Shown here: one piece after another, positions 53,806 to 64,000 of the stretch
How the letters are laid out: the number at the start of each line of letters is the position of its first letter
How positions within the stretch are numbered: the first letter of the stretch is position 1
DNA from: Rhizobium leguminosarum bv. trifolii WSM2297
Lineage (GTDB): Bacteria; Pseudomonadota; Alphaproteobacteria; Rhizobiales; Rhizobiaceae
Assembly: GCF_000271845.1 (NCBI RefSeq)
Contig: NZ_JH719393.1
Coordinates: 1,144,342-1,208,341, forward strand
Length of the DNA: 64,000 nt
Direction of reading: 5' to 3'
Position numbers and translations under genes: made by a program
The notes under the pieces: generated by a model
Told to the model about the DNA's origin: nothing
Database searches by the model: none
What the model saw: only the letters and a program-made list of their open reading frames with translations

Positions 53806-54543
53806 GACGCCAGGAGATTTCGGCGCACACTCGTTCTCGACGATCGGTAATTTCATCGGGCCTTCGAGATCAGGGCGCATAAGAGGGCTTGCCAGATAGT
53901 GGAAGACAGTTCTCAGGATTGGAAGCGCCGGCGCACGACTGTCGCGACATAATCATTATCGCGCCGTTTGGCGCCGGGCGCGCATCCTGCCGGGATTCTC
54001 CTACGGCGCTGGCAACCAGCAATCCGTCTCCACGAGCTCGCTCGCGTTCAGCTCTCGACCAGTCTTTTGTAGCGAGGATGAAAAGAAACGGATTTAGTCG
54101 GATCATGTAGCCCAGATCTACGCATCCCAATTCGACCGAGCCAAGTTCTGCAAGCTAGCAGCTTTGGGCGACTTAGGTGCCTTAGAGCCTGCTCGTGCAA
54201 TTTCGTTGCTACGACAAGCTCCAGTGCCACGGCATCGTGCGAAGTCAATTTGCGGCGCCCAAACAGCAGCTTAAGGACAAGCCCCGGGCGACCCTAGCTG
54301 CTCCGGGTGAGCCTGAGAATCTCGCGTTGATCAGGTCATTGCGTGCTTCTTTACAATCATGATTGGCAGCGCTACCATCGGATGCGTGACGCCCTCGGGA
54401 GGAGCCCATCCGGCGTCATTTGGAGAGCGTATCGACATGCATTGCCGGACCGGCAACCACTGCAGAACAACTGCAGCGGACAGTCGATGATTCCGACACC
54501 CATTCGATGCCGATCCCAACATGGCAACAAATGGGAGGATTCG
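53806..54543. other. 738-bp stretch without a supported gene
   Basis: Several overlapping open frames on both strands lack ribosome binding sites or motifs. The final 60 bp lead into the sugar-binding protein gene and probably hold its promoter. Confidence 0.4.
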
Positions 54544-55668
54544 ATGTACAAGACGTTGGTCGGCGGCCTTCTCGCCGCTGCTGCATTTACGCTTTCCCAC
54601 TCCACGGCTCTTGCCCAACCGGAAATTGTCAGTGGGCCTGCGGCCGAGGCTGACTGCTTCGTGCCGTGGACGGCGGATACCAAGTTCTTCAAATTTCCGA
54701 AAAAAGACGGGCCTTATCGCATCGCGCTAGCCAATGGGTATATCGCCAACACCTGGCGCATTCAGATGATCCAGACCGCGAAAGCCTATGCCGCTCAGCC
54801 GGATGTCGCCGCCAAACTCAAGGAGTTCAAGGTCGTTTCCACCGGTGAGGACGTGCCGGCGCAGATTTCGGCGATCAACAACTTCATCGATTCCGGTTAC
54901 GACGCCATCGTCGTCAATGCCCAGAATCCGACGGCATTCGGACCGGTCATCAAGCGCGCAAAGCAGGCCGGCGTCGTCCTGGTCGCCTTCGACAATATTC
55001 TGGATACGCAAGACGCAATCAACGTCAACGTCGACCAGAAGGGCCTTGGCGTGTTGTGGGCGAACTGGCTAGCAAAGCACCTTCCTGACGGCGGCAAAGT
55101 TCTCGAGGTGCGCGGGGTTGCCGGAACGTCAGTCGATACCGACCGCCACAACGGCATACACGAAACCCTGGATGCCACCGGCAAGAAGTGGGATGTCGTC
55201 GAAGTGCTCGGCAAGTGGGACGACCCGACGGCACAGAAAGCCACCGCCGACGCGATAGCCGTGCACAAGAAGTTCGACGGCATCACCGCGCAGGGCGGCG
55301 ATACCGGCGTCGTGCAGGCAATGATCGATGCCAAACATCCGTTCGTGCCTTTCGGTGGCGAAACGGAAAACGGCTTCCGCAAGTTCTGCGCCAAATATGC
55401 TGGTGAAGGCCTGAAATGCTCATCGGCCGGCACCGGGCCTGCCCAGGTGGCAGTTGCCATCAAGACGGCGATCGCAGCACTTGAAGGACAGGTCGTGCCG
55501 CAGTCCATCAAGCTGCCGCTGGCAATTGTCGAAGACCCGAACTTCAAGGAGGGCCAGGACTTCTATCCGGATCAGTCGGACAATTTCTTCGTCGGCAACG
55601 CTTTTCCCACCTGCGGCATCAATTTTACCGCGCAGGAGATCATGGGGCAGTCGAAGGAAAACAAATAG
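54544..55668 (+). CDS. CUT2-type sugar-binding protein
   Basis: 374 aa from MYKTLVGGLLAAAAFTLSHSTALAQ, a signal peptide, with GGGAGGA before it. The Peripla_BP_4 fold is visible: YRIALANGYIANTWRIQMIQTAKAYA, DVPAQISAINNFIDSGYDAIVVNAQNP and VLVAFDN. It is 40-50 residues longer than RbsB, with an added C-terminal GINFTAQEIMGQ. Ligand not identifiable; no catabolic gene is in the unit. First gene of the unit with the ATPase and two permeases. Confidence 0.92.
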   Translation: MYKTLVGGLLAAAAFTLSHSTALAQPEIVSGPAAEADCFVPWTADTKFFKFPKKDGPYRIALANGYIANTWRIQMIQTAKAYAAQPDVAAKLKEFKVVSTGEDVPAQISAINNFIDSGYDAIVVNAQNPTAFGPVIKRAKQAGVVLVAFDNILDTQDAINVNVDQKGLGVLWANWLAKHLPDGGKVLEVRGVAGTSVDTDRHNGIHETLDATGKKWDVVEVLGKWDDPTAQKATADAIAVHKKFDGITAQGGDTGVVQAMIDAKHPFVPFGGETENGFRKFCAKYAGEGLKCSSAGTGPAQVAVAIKTAIAALEGQVVPQSIKLPLAIVEDPNFKEGQDFYPDQSDNFFVGNAFPTCGINFTAQEIMGQSKENK

Positions 55669-55750
55669 GCCGGGGTCCAACCGGATCGCTTGAGCGGCGT
55701 GCCGCGGCTCTGCCCGCGGCGCGCGAGAAACACTTGCCCCGAGGACATTC

Positions 55751-57300
<1,550 letters not shown>

Positions 57301-57304
<4 letters not shown>

Positions 57305-58281
57305 AGGAGTGGCGTTACCGGTTGGGCGAACGGCGCGGCACGCTGATGGCAGCCGGCATATTCCTCGTCATGTTTGCAATCTACGTCTCCAATCATCCCG
57401 CCGGACTGACGGCCAATGTCGTCCAGACCGCGGCGAACAAGGGCGTGCTGCTTGCCTTCGTCGCGATGGCTCAGACGTTGGTGGTGATTACCGCCGGCAT
57501 CGACCTCTCAGTCGGCATGATCTTCATCCTGACCAATGCGCTGGCCTCCTGGCTCGTGCTCGGCTCGCCGCTTGAAACTGCTCTTGGCGTGATGGCCGTC
57601 CTGGCTGCCGGTCTTGCCTGCGGCGCGCTCAACGGCTTGATCGTCATCTATGGACGGTTGCAGCCGATCGTTGCCACGATCGCCACCGGCGCTGTGTTTT
57701 TCGGCATCGCCCTCCTGCTGCGACCCTTTCCCGGCGGATCGGTCAACGAGGAACTGGCAGACGTCATGACAGGCAAGGTCTTCGACCTCTTGCCGGCCAG
57801 CCTTGTCGCTCTCATCGCCGTCGTTCTCGTCATATGGGTACCGTTCAGCTGCTCCCTGATCGGGCGGGCAGCCTATGCCTCCGGTTCATCGGAGATCGCG
57901 GCTTATATGTCCGGCCTGCCCATCCGCCGCGCGAAATTTACCGCCTATGCGCTCGCCGGTCTTCTTGCGTCGATTGGCGGGCTCTTCCTTACCTTCTTCA
58001 CCTTCACCGGCGAGGCAGCCTTTGCGAGCGGCAATGCCTATACGCTGTTCTCAATCGCTTCGGTGGTGCTCGGCGGCGTATCCCTGTTCGGCGGCAAAGG
58101 CAGCGCGATCGGCGCAATCTTCGGAGCCCTCGCCTTCAGGACCATCGGCGACCTGCTCTTCGTCTTCGATTTCGATCCGCTGTGGCAGCCGCTGTTCCAG
58201 GGTGTGGTGCTGCTCGTCGCGGTGAGCCTTGGCGCGTTCGCATTGTTCCGTGTGCGCAATCGCCTGGAATGGTTCGGATGA
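57301..58281 (+). CDS. CUT2-type sugar ABC permease 1
   Basis: 326 aa from MKEWRYRLGERRGTLMAAGI. BPD_transp_2 pattern: LAFVAMAQTLVVITAGIDLSVGMIFILTNAL, GRLQPIVATIATGAVFFGI, SIASVVLGGVSLFGGKGSAIGAIFGAL. Overlaps both neighbours by 4 bp. Confidence 0.93.
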
Positions 58282-59267
58282 ACAAACTGATGCGAGAACA
58301 CTCGGTGACCCGGCTTTCCAAGTTCATGCATCGGCTCGACCCTGCCATAGCCACCGCCTTCGCCTGCATTTTCCTGCTGCTCATCATCGGCAGTTTGTAT
58401 TCGGCGAGTTTCCTGTCGCCGGAATATCTCCTGCAGCAGCTGAAGGTCGCATCCTTTCTTGGCGTCATCGCCACAGGCATGATGATCGTCGTGCTGCTCG
58501 GCCAGATCGATCTTTCCGTACCGTGGTCTGTCGCCGTCGGCGGAATGATGGCGTGCGCGGCTGCCGCTTACGGCCCGCTCGGCGAGGCTCTGGCCATTCC
58601 CTTCGGCATTGCCTGCGGCATGGCGATCGGGCTCGCCAACGGGATCGGCGTCGCCTATTTGCGCATCCCCTCGATGATCATCACGCTGGCGACCAACGCC
58701 GTCGCGCAAGGACTGATGGTCGTCTATACTGGCGGCTTCTCGCCGCAGGATTCGGCAACATTTGCGATGCGCTATCTGGCAACCGGCTTCCTTCTGCCCG
58801 GGCTACCCAATGCCGTTCTCATCTGGGCGGTCGTCGGCGCCGCAACGGTCTTCGTCCTTAACCGCACGACATTCGGCCGGTCCGTCTATGGTATCGGCAA
58901 TCGGGAGAGTGCCGCCTATCTTTCCGGTATCAATACCCGCTGGATCGTCATGATCGCCTTCATTGCCTCAGGGGCGCTGAGCGGCTTCGGCGGTGCCCTG
59001 CTTGCTGGCTATGCCTCGAAAGCGGCGCAGTCCATGGGCGATGCTTATCTCCTGCCCTCGATCGCCGCCGTCGTCCTCGGCGGAACCTCCATTCTCGGCG
59101 GCAAGGGATCCTATCTCGGCACCGTTGCCGGCGTGATCCTGATTACGCTGCTGCAATCGATCCTCTCCGTCATGCAGATGCCGGAGGCAGGGCGGCAGAT
59201 CATCTACGGCGTCGTCATCATCGCCATGCTTTTGCTTTATGGCCGCAGCCCGGCCAACCGGCAATAG
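58278..59267 (+). CDS. CUT2-type sugar ABC permease 2
   Basis: 329 aa from [20 protein letters not shown]. Pattern: [85 protein letters not shown]. Together with permease 1 it makes a heterodimer, less usual than the single-permease RbsC arrangement. Confidence 0.93.
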   Translation: MNKLMREHSVTRLSKFMHRLDPAIATAFACIFLLLIIGSLYSASFLSPEYLLQQLKVASFLGVIATGMMIVVLLGQIDLSVPWSVAVGGMMACAAAAYGPLGEALAIPFGIACGMAIGLANGIGVAYLRIPSMIITLATNAVAQGLMVVYTGGFSPQDSATFAMRYLATGFLLPGLPNAVLIWAVVGAATVFVLNRTTFGRSVYGIGNRESAAYLSGINTRWIVMIAFIASGALSGFGGALLAGYASKAAQSMGDAYLLPSIAAVVLGGTSILGGKGSYLGTVAGVILITLLQSILSVMQMPEAGRQIIYGVVIIAMLLLYGRSPANRQ

Positions 59268-59293
59268 CGCGGCTGCGTTGCTGCAAGGCCGGA

Positions 59294-59591
59294 TCAAAAT
59301 CGCAGGACCACCGCGCCGCCCGTCAGTCCGGCACCCGCCGGGCCAGAAGGAGCGTCTCTCCTGGAACAACCGGCGCTCGTCGTTGGCAATCGTCAGCGAC
59401 AGCGGAATGGTCGCGGCGGACGAATTGCCGTAATCGCCAATCGTGTTCACCGTCTTCGCAGTCGGGATACCCAGCTTCTCGCACAAAGCATTGAAGATTC
59501 TTGTATTGGCCTGATGCGGAATAAAGCGGCTGATATCCTCTACCGCAATCCGTGACTGGTCGAGTGCCCGCTTCGAGGTGACGACGGAAAA
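59294..59591 (-). pseudogene. fabH: 3-oxoacyl-ACP synthase III C-terminal remnant
   Basis: Pieces: [34 protein letters not shown] (catalytic His), [20 protein letters not shown] with [12 protein letters not shown] (catalytic Asn), [14 protein letters not shown] before a stop at 59294. These are the last third of a FabH-like condensing enzyme. The two C-terminal catalytic residues are kept; the N-terminal cysteine half is missing and at least one frame jump lies near 59350. It runs opposite to the sugar importer and is a truncated cargo gene. Confidence 0.8.
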
Positions 59592-59732
59592 TCACCGATT
59601 GCCAAACGCATAGCTACTTCCTGCGAGGGATCTCCGGTTCGATTCCTTTCAAGAGCTAGGATCCGGTTTCAAGGCGGTTGGCACACGCTGTCAGCTTCGG
59701 CTTAACGTGGTCATACACGCTACAAGCCTAAA

Positions 59733-59756
59733 CCTTCCGCGCAAAGGCGCGGAAGG
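59733..59756 (-). terminator. Intrinsic terminator-like hairpin
   Basis: CCTTCCGCGC, AAAG, GCGCGGAAGG: a perfect 10-bp stem with a 4-base loop, followed on the minus strand by TTTAGG. It lies 38 bp past the flavodoxin-like stop and probably ends that transcript. Confidence 0.55.
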
Positions 59757-59794
59757 ACTTTGTCAGATAAACGTGCAGTTCATTTGATGCCTGT

Positions 59795-60367
59795 TCAAGA
59801 CTTTCGTTGTCGCGCGATGCCTGCAACTCTCGCCCCGTAGAGACGTCCGGTCTCGAGATCACCGACAGACATTTCCACTGGCGCCGCGTCGGCATCCGAC
59901 TGCGCCATCGGGCCGAGGTACGATCCCATTCGGTTTACATCGTCTCTCAAAGACGACTTGGTGTTCGATGGCTTGATGCCCAGGCTCACCCACAGGCCGC
60001 CATGCTGCCCCGCAAGAAGAGCAAAATATTGCAGGGTGTTCAACTTGTCACCGTTGAGGCTGGCGCTGTTGGTAAAACCGCCGAAAATCTTATCCCGCCA
60101 CTTTACGGAAAACCACGGCTTTGAGGATGCATCCGCGAACTTCTTAAACTGCCAGCTCGGTCCGCCCATGTAAGTCGGCGCGCCGAAGATGATGACGTCG
60201 GCGGCATCGAGCGCCGCCCATCCGTCCTCGGAAAGGTTGCCCTCGGCGTCGATGGCATGAAGCGTCGCTCCGGCTCCTTCGGCGACGGCCTCCGCCATGC
60301 GGTGGGTATGGCCGTAGCCGGAATGGTAAACGACCACGCTGTTGGAGGATGAGTTGGATATGGTCAT
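59795..60367 (-). CDS. NAD(P)H-dependent flavodoxin-like oxidoreductase (WrbA-like)
   Basis: 190 aa from MTISNSSSNSVVVYHSGYGH with GGAGCC before it; the upstream frame to 60427 is less likely. The flavodoxin fold reads VVVYHSGYGHTHRMAEAVAEG (FMN phosphate loop), VIIFGAPTYMGGPSWQFKKFADAS and FTNSASLNGDKLNTLQY. It matches the flavodoxin-like NAD(P)H:quinone oxidoreductase pattern. Expected to reduce quinones. It lies 102 bp after doxX on the same strand and may share its promoter and the palindromic operator at 60869. Confidence 0.87.
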   Translation of the reverse strand: MTISNSSSNSVVVYHSGYGHTHRMAEAVAEGAGATLHAIDAEGNLSEDGWAALDAADVIIFGAPTYMGGPSWQFKKFADASSKPWFSVKWRDKIFGGFTNSASLNGDKLNTLQYFALLAGQHGGLWVSLGIKPSNTKSSLRDDVNRMGSYLGPMAQSDADAAPVEMSVGDLETGRLYGARVAGIARQRKS

Positions 60368-60469
60368 GACTGGCTCCTTGCGCCGTGGCTGTGCGCCTCG
60401 CCGACGGGTTTCGGCGCGGTTCGACATTCGGCGGTTTTGATGGTTGAGATCGACGGTTTCCCGTCAAAT

Positions 60470-60817
60470 TTATGAGAACTGGACGAATGCAGCGATCAGC
60501 AACAGCAGCAGGAATGCCGCTGGCGGCGGGATGTGGCGGAAGTCACGCGCTCGCAGGATTGCGAAGATCGCCGCGACCATGATGCAAACCCCAAGCGCCA
60601 CTCCAAGGGCGAATGTCGGGCGCAGGAGAAGAAGAACAGCCGTCATAAATTCAAGCAGCGCGGTGACCCAGCACCACCACCAAGGAAATCCGTAACGCAC
60701 GAATTCTTCGCGGATCGGCTTGCGGCCACTGGCGTTGACGACGCTGCCGATGAGAAACGCCGCCGCGGCCGCCAGCGTCGCGGCATTACCGAGTGAAAAC
60801 GATATCAGGTTGGACAT
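60470..60817 (-). CDS. DoxX-family small membrane protein
   Basis: 115 aa with four membrane helices, starting MSNLISFSLGNAATLAAAAAFLIGSVVNASG. REEFVRYGFPWWWCWVTALLEFMTAVLLLL is the DoxX motif region (RYGxP-W-x-ExxxA). DoxX proteins often accompany quinone or thiol redox enzymes; the biochemical role is unclear. It is divergent from tetR with the operator between. Confidence 0.87.
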   Translation of the reverse strand: MSNLISFSLGNAATLAAAAAFLIGSVVNASGRKPIREEFVRYGFPWWWCWVTALLEFMTAVLLLLRPTFALGVALGVCIMVAAIFAILRARDFRHIPPPAAFLLLLLIAAFVQFS

Positions 60818-60868
60818 TGGAAGACCCTAATGGTTTCGATCGCCATGTTTGCGATAGCGATAAACCTA

Positions 60869-60887
60869 AAACTAGCAGCGCTAGTTT
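60869..60887. promoter_or_regulatory. Perfect TetR-type operator
   Basis: AAACTAGC, AGC, GCTAGTTT: a perfect 8-bp inverted repeat with a 3-base centre in the 136-bp gap between doxX and tetR. The symmetry and length are those of TetR-family operators. Confidence 0.75.
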
Positions 60888-60953
60888 GTCAAGCATTGCC
60901 ACGAATAATTAAGATCGCTAAAGTCAGAGCGACGGATCGAAGGTGGTGGAAAC

Positions 60954-61526
60954 ATGGGTATCAGCGAGCGGAAAGAGCGGGAAAGAGCGGAGCGGGAGCA
61001 GCGGATCATCGCGGCGGCAAGAATGCTTGCCGAACGAGATGGCTGGGCTTCAGTCACCGTCCGGCGCCTTGCGCAGGAGATCGAATACAGCCAGCCCGTA
61101 CTCTACGCCCATTTCGAAAACCGGGACGCGATTGTCGGCGCAGTCTCGCTCAAGGGTTTTGAAGAACTGGGGCCAACGTTGCGGGCGTCTGTCCCCGCAG
61201 GTGCATCTCCAGAAGAGGCTATCGAAGCCGTCGCCACGGCCTACCTTGAATTCGCATTCGAAAGGCCAGCTCTGTACGAAGCCATGTTCGTTCTGCCGAG
61301 CGGTCTTCGGTTCGCGAAGTCCGATACGCCTCAAGTCTTGCGCGAGACGTTTGGGGCTATGATGGGGGTCGTTGATCGGTTTTGCGCTGACGCTGAGGTA
61401 GCGACCGAAGCCTTTTGGGCTGCGTTACATGGATTGGCGGAGCTTGAGCGCCATGGTCGGATCAGGGCGGCGTTCCGCAGTGAGCGGGTTAGGCATATTG
61501 TGGCGATGTTTGCGAAGGGAAACTAA
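60954..61526 (+). CDS. TetR-family repressor (divergent from doxX)
   Basis: 190 aa. The HTH RIIAAARMLAERDGWASVTVRRLAQEIEYSQPVLYAHFENRDAIVGAV is preceded by a basic N-terminal helix (ISERKERERAEREQR). The ligand domain includes AYLEFAFERPALYEAMFVLPSG (a WHG-type TetR_C_13-like pattern). It should repress doxX and the flavodoxin gene through the palindrome at 60869-60887, and itself. Confidence 0.92.
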   Translation: MGISERKERERAEREQRIIAAARMLAERDGWASVTVRRLAQEIEYSQPVLYAHFENRDAIVGAVSLKGFEELGPTLRASVPAGASPEEAIEAVATAYLEFAFERPALYEAMFVLPSGLRFAKSDTPQVLRETFGAMMGVVDRFCADAEVATEAFWAALHGLAELERHGRIRAAFRSERVRHIVAMFAKGN

Positions 61527-61986
61527 GCTACCAGCAAGGTATTTCGGTTATGCGGTATCCGCTTCGGCCGTACGAATAGCCGCCAAGGAGGGAGCCATGG
61601 AAGCGAGGCGCATGCCAATACTTGTAAATGCGTTTCATCAAGTGCTTGGCTAGTAACGGTCGCCTGTCGGATACGACGATCCTTTTGCCTGGCGCTGATG
61701 GCCGCGTTGATCCTCCTCCGGCGAAGAATTAGGACGCCAGGCACTTCACCGGCGGCGACGCTCAGCAGATCCTGCTGGGCGCCGGTCATGACGTGTCGCA
61801 AGAAGCATCGGTCGCTTTTTCTGACGCGATCCGGGAGCTAGGGCGAACCGGTCGATCTCGGCAAAGCCGGAGAGAACGAATGTTGCACCGAGCGACGACG
61901 AGTAGGTGGTCTGGGCGAAGCTCGTCCATCAGCAAGCCGATAAATCAGACATGTAGGCTCGCGCCCGACAACCACCGCGATCGAGT
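61527..61986. other. 460-bp stretch without a supported gene
   Basis: Short open frames on both strands have no motif or ribosome binding site. It lies between the tetR stop and the DUF899 gene stop, probably decayed sequence. Confidence 0.4.
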
Positions 61987-62691
61987 TCAATAGTTGAGCT
62001 TCGGATACCAATCCGTGCCGCGGCCAGCCGGCGTCATGTCCAGAATGTTCCAGAGCGGGGCGATATCCACCGCCCCCCTTGGATCTTGGCCGGGATCCGC
62101 CGCTTCTGCCGGCATCTCGCCATTGTAGAAGACACGAACGTCGTCCCCATCCTTCCGGTAGACCGTGAATCCCGGATACTCTGATCCCTCGTCGTCAAGC
62201 ACGCCTAAGTCCCGGGCATAGTCGTCGCCGACAGTCTGGACGAAATCAAGGTCACGCCATCCGCGTTCGATAGCGAACGCACGTTGTCGCTCCACCGGGC
62301 TGCGACCGATGATCTTGAATGCGACCCTCTGTTTGACGTCGGCGCCGTTGCCGTTCGCTCCGCCCAGGAAGTTCGTGCACATCGGACAGGGCCGTTCCCG
62401 CTGCGGGCCGAACATCCAGAAGTACGTTACAAGGGTATCATGATGCCCGAAAAGGCCTGCCAGACCGAGCTCCAGACCGTTTTCGTCCTTGAAGCGATAA
62501 TCCTTTTGTACGAGCGGGCCGGGAGGCAGGCGCCGGCGTTGCTCCGCAAGCCTGGTGAGATGTCGTCGGACCTCGATCTCTTCCGCCAACAGGGCCGTCC
62601 TCGCCTCGGCGTAGTCCACAGTTTCGTTTATGAACCTGCTCACACGTTTCGCGGCCAGTTCCTTCGCAGGCTTCAATTCGATCATGTCCAT
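61987..62691 (-). CDS. DUF899 thioredoxin-like family protein
   Basis: 234 aa from MDMIELKPAKELAAKRVSRF; GAGGGAGC lies 8 bases upstream. A thioredoxin-like core is seen: LVTYFWMFGPQRERPCPMCTNFLGG (CPMC), ERGWRDLDFVQTVGDDYARDLG, YPGFTVYRKDGDDVRVFYN. DUF899 proteins are common in rhizobia and close to thioredoxins, but their redox partner is unknown. Stands alone. Confidence 0.88.
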   Translation of the reverse strand: MDMIELKPAKELAAKRVSRFINETVDYAEARTALLAEEIEVRRHLTRLAEQRRRLPPGPLVQKDYRFKDENGLELGLAGLFGHHDTLVTYFWMFGPQRERPCPMCTNFLGGANGNGADVKQRVAFKIIGRSPVERQRAFAIERGWRDLDFVQTVGDDYARDLGVLDDEGSEYPGFTVYRKDGDDVRVFYNGEMPAEAADPGQDPRGAVDIAPLWNILDMTPAGRGTDWYPKLNY

Positions 62692-63132
62692 CTGCTTGCT
62701 CCCTCGATCCATTACGACCGTTTCGTTATTCGACCAGCATTCGGGTACCCTGCGCATTGCGGAAGTCGAAAGGCGCGCTTGATGGTTTTCGGCGGCCTCA
62801 CTTGTAATAGACGTACGAGGAGATCAGTTCTCGACAAGGGCCCAATGTTTTTTTTGATTTCGGCTCGCGATGGGCTGATCGCCGCCTCGCGAAGAGATTC
62901 TGGAGACGCCCCTCAGGAGACCGCCGTCCGCCCGGTGGGGGAGGGGCGTCTTCACTCGCCAGCAAGCTGACATTCTCCAGAAATTCCAGTCGTCTGTCTC
63001 GACCCCTCGACAGCGATGCACGAGGAAGCACATCCGCAAGGGGCCGGGAGCGGTATTGCCTTTCCGGGAGACCGATCCAGCCCTATGATTCAGAGGCACC
63101 TGCGTGAAAACCCAGGCAGATTGGAGAGAGCG
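62692..63132. other. 441-bp divergent intergenic region
   Basis: Holds the promoters of the DUF899 and secreted-protein genes. A T8 run on the plus strand (near 62850) is not preceded by a convincing hairpin. No ORF supported. Confidence 0.4.
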
Positions 63133-63612
63133 ATGCGGAAGTGTTTAGGCGTGCTAACGGCAGGCGTCTTTCTCCTCCAGCCATGCTTCTTCGCCAACGC
63201 ACAGGCACCGAATGCGCTGGAGAGGGCCATCGGAGATGCGCAGCCATGCAGGTCGTTGAAGACCAAGGTATCGAGCTTCGGCATCAGTGTAGAGGTAGGC
63301 GTCGACAAGCTCGATTCCGTAAAGATCGAAAACCTGCAATTGTCGGTTAATGGCGACACCGCGGAGGCGAGCGCCCGCGGCACGCTTGCTTGCAAGACCT
63401 CAGACGAAGCGCTGGTCGAAGGAGGGTTTTCAGCGACTGCTGAGGTTCGTCTGAACATCGACCTGGCGACCTGCAAGGCGACCGAGACCTCCATTGAGAT
63501 CGTGAAGACCGGTGGCCGGTTCGGCGACATCGTCAAGGGGCTGGAGACTGAAATCTCCGGCGCCCTCCGGCGAAGTCTGGAGAAGAACTTGGCCAAGCTT
63601 TGCGAAAAGTGA
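63133..63612 (+). CDS. Small secreted hypothetical protein
   Basis: 159 aa from MRKCLGVLTAGVFLLQPCFF, a Sec signal peptide with cleavage near ANAQA. A GGAGAGAGCG site precedes it. The mature part contains three cysteines (PCRSLK, LACKTS, ATCKAT) and a beta-rich middle (ISVEVGVDKLDSVKIENLQLSVNGDTAEASARG), ending in an amphipathic helix. It may be a periplasmic binding or adhesin-like domain. I do not recognise the family. Confidence 0.7.
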   Translation: MRKCLGVLTAGVFLLQPCFFANAQAPNALERAIGDAQPCRSLKTKVSSFGISVEVGVDKLDSVKIENLQLSVNGDTAEASARGTLACKTSDEALVEGGFSATAEVRLNIDLATCKATETSIEIVKTGGRFGDIVKGLETEISGALRRSLEKNLAKLCEK

Positions 63613-63627
63613 TCGGCGGATCGACAC

Positions 63628-63667
63628 CATTAACCGAGAACCTGTCTGGTTCCCGTACGCTTTCGGA
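63628..63667 (-). repeat. Degenerate second copy of the EcfG promoter segment
   Basis: 35 of 39 aligned bases match 218-260, with a 3-base deletion. The GGAAC element is kept, but the spacing to the -10 equivalent falls from 16 to 13, so it should not work as an EcfG promoter. No sRNA-like fold follows. GAACC and GGTTC here form a 5-bp inverted repeat with 5 bases between. Confidence 0.55.
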
Positions 63668-63752
63668 CAGATTACGTGCCATTCGGATCTCGTCGGCGAG
63701 ATGTCAGGCTAGATAATCGGCGCCCATATCCTATGGTGGCCGGTGATGGGTT

Positions 63753-63947
63753 TCAGGGCCAATAGGAGGCGTCCTCGTCGGCACAGTCTTCAGGGCTTAA
63801 GCCTTCTGCATGGAGCGATAGCCAGTAAGCCCGCGCAACGGTCCGCGCATATTCAGAGGGTTCCTTGCCAAACGGCAAACCTTTTTCGGCCGAGAGCTCC
63901 CAAATCCGTTTTGTGAAAAGGACGGTGAATTCGTCTTCGTCCAGCAT
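63753..63947 (-). CDS. Small hypothetical protein (64 aa)
   Basis: 64 aa from MLDEDEFTVLFTKRIWELSA; a TTG two codons earlier is possible. Acidic and helical (SEYARTVARAYWLSLHAEGLSPEDCADED). No motif recognised. Ribosome binding site weak. The composition and clean helix pattern argue for a real small protein. Confidence 0.45.
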   Translation of the reverse strand: MLDEDEFTVLFTKRIWELSAEKGLPFGKEPSEYARTVARAYWLSLHAEGLSPEDCADEDASYWP

Positions 63948-64000
63948 CTGCAAAAAACAGAACCTCCGCAGCCGTCTTGTTGAGGATGGCGCAGAGTGCA

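Overview
The window looks like an accessory stretch (plasmid or genomic island) of a Rhizobiales bacterium of the Rhizobium/Agrobacterium/Sinorhizobium type. The evidence is the high GC content, the wealth of ABC importers with their own LysR or LacI regulators, an IS66-family element, EcfG-type promoter logic and many rhizobial-style accessory enzymes. No rRNA or intact tRNA gene, CRISPR array, replication gene or conjugation gene was seen. The assignment is inference from gene content, not from a database search.

Layout. 0.1-0.25 kb: a structured small RNA on the minus strand with an EcfG-type promoter and an intrinsic terminator. 0.6-12.1 kb: a decaying zone with ligD, VOC, GFA, MFS, SBP5, methyltransferase and NUDIX remnants around intact genes (adenylate cyclase with TPRs, NRAMP-like transporter, NmrA, YciI, DUF2066, DnaJ-like). 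12.1-12.7 kb: HicAB. 12.8-14.7 kb: LysR and a divergent alpha/beta hydrolase. 15.4-18.2 kb: a complete IS66-family element with a perfect 8-bp target duplication, inserted in a P-loop kinase gene. 18.4-23.2 kb: TetR with an operator repeated at two promoters, a broken FAD oxidoreductase, VOC, SnoaL-like and methyltransferase genes. 23.4-28.3 kb: polar amino-acid-type ABC importer with an agmatinase-family ureohydrolase and divergent LysR. 28.6-29.1 kb: RelB/ParE-type toxin-antitoxin pair.

29.9-36.7 kb: two neighbouring redox/detoxification gene sets (nitroreductase, AhpD-like, azoreductase, DUF3788; and AhpD-like, quinone oxidoreductase, GST, PNPOx-like, AraC). They share a nearly identical 41-bp upstream element. 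36.9-50.1 kb: a LacI-controlled glycoside uptake and catabolism operon (SBP, GHL6-like glycosidase, two permeases, fused ATPase, hydroxypyruvate-isomerase-like protein, 3-hydroxyisobutyrate-dehydrogenase-like reductase, GH42 beta-galactosidase-like enzyme). 50.6-51.7 kb: a Fic protein with a doubled direct-repeat operator. 52-54 kb: transposase, CBS and GNAT remnants and a NUDIX gene. 54.5-59.3 kb: a ribose-type (CUT2) sugar importer. 59.3-64 kb: fabH remnant, flavodoxin-like protein, DoxX, TetR with a perfect palindrome, DUF899, and small secreted and hypothetical proteins.

The long operons are intact over many kilobases, while short isolated genes between them carry several frameshifts each. 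This argues for real decay of accessory cargo rather than uniform sequencing error. The most interesting signals are regulatory: the EcfG-type small RNA, the 41-bp element shared by two redox operons, the Fic operator and the TetR operator pair.
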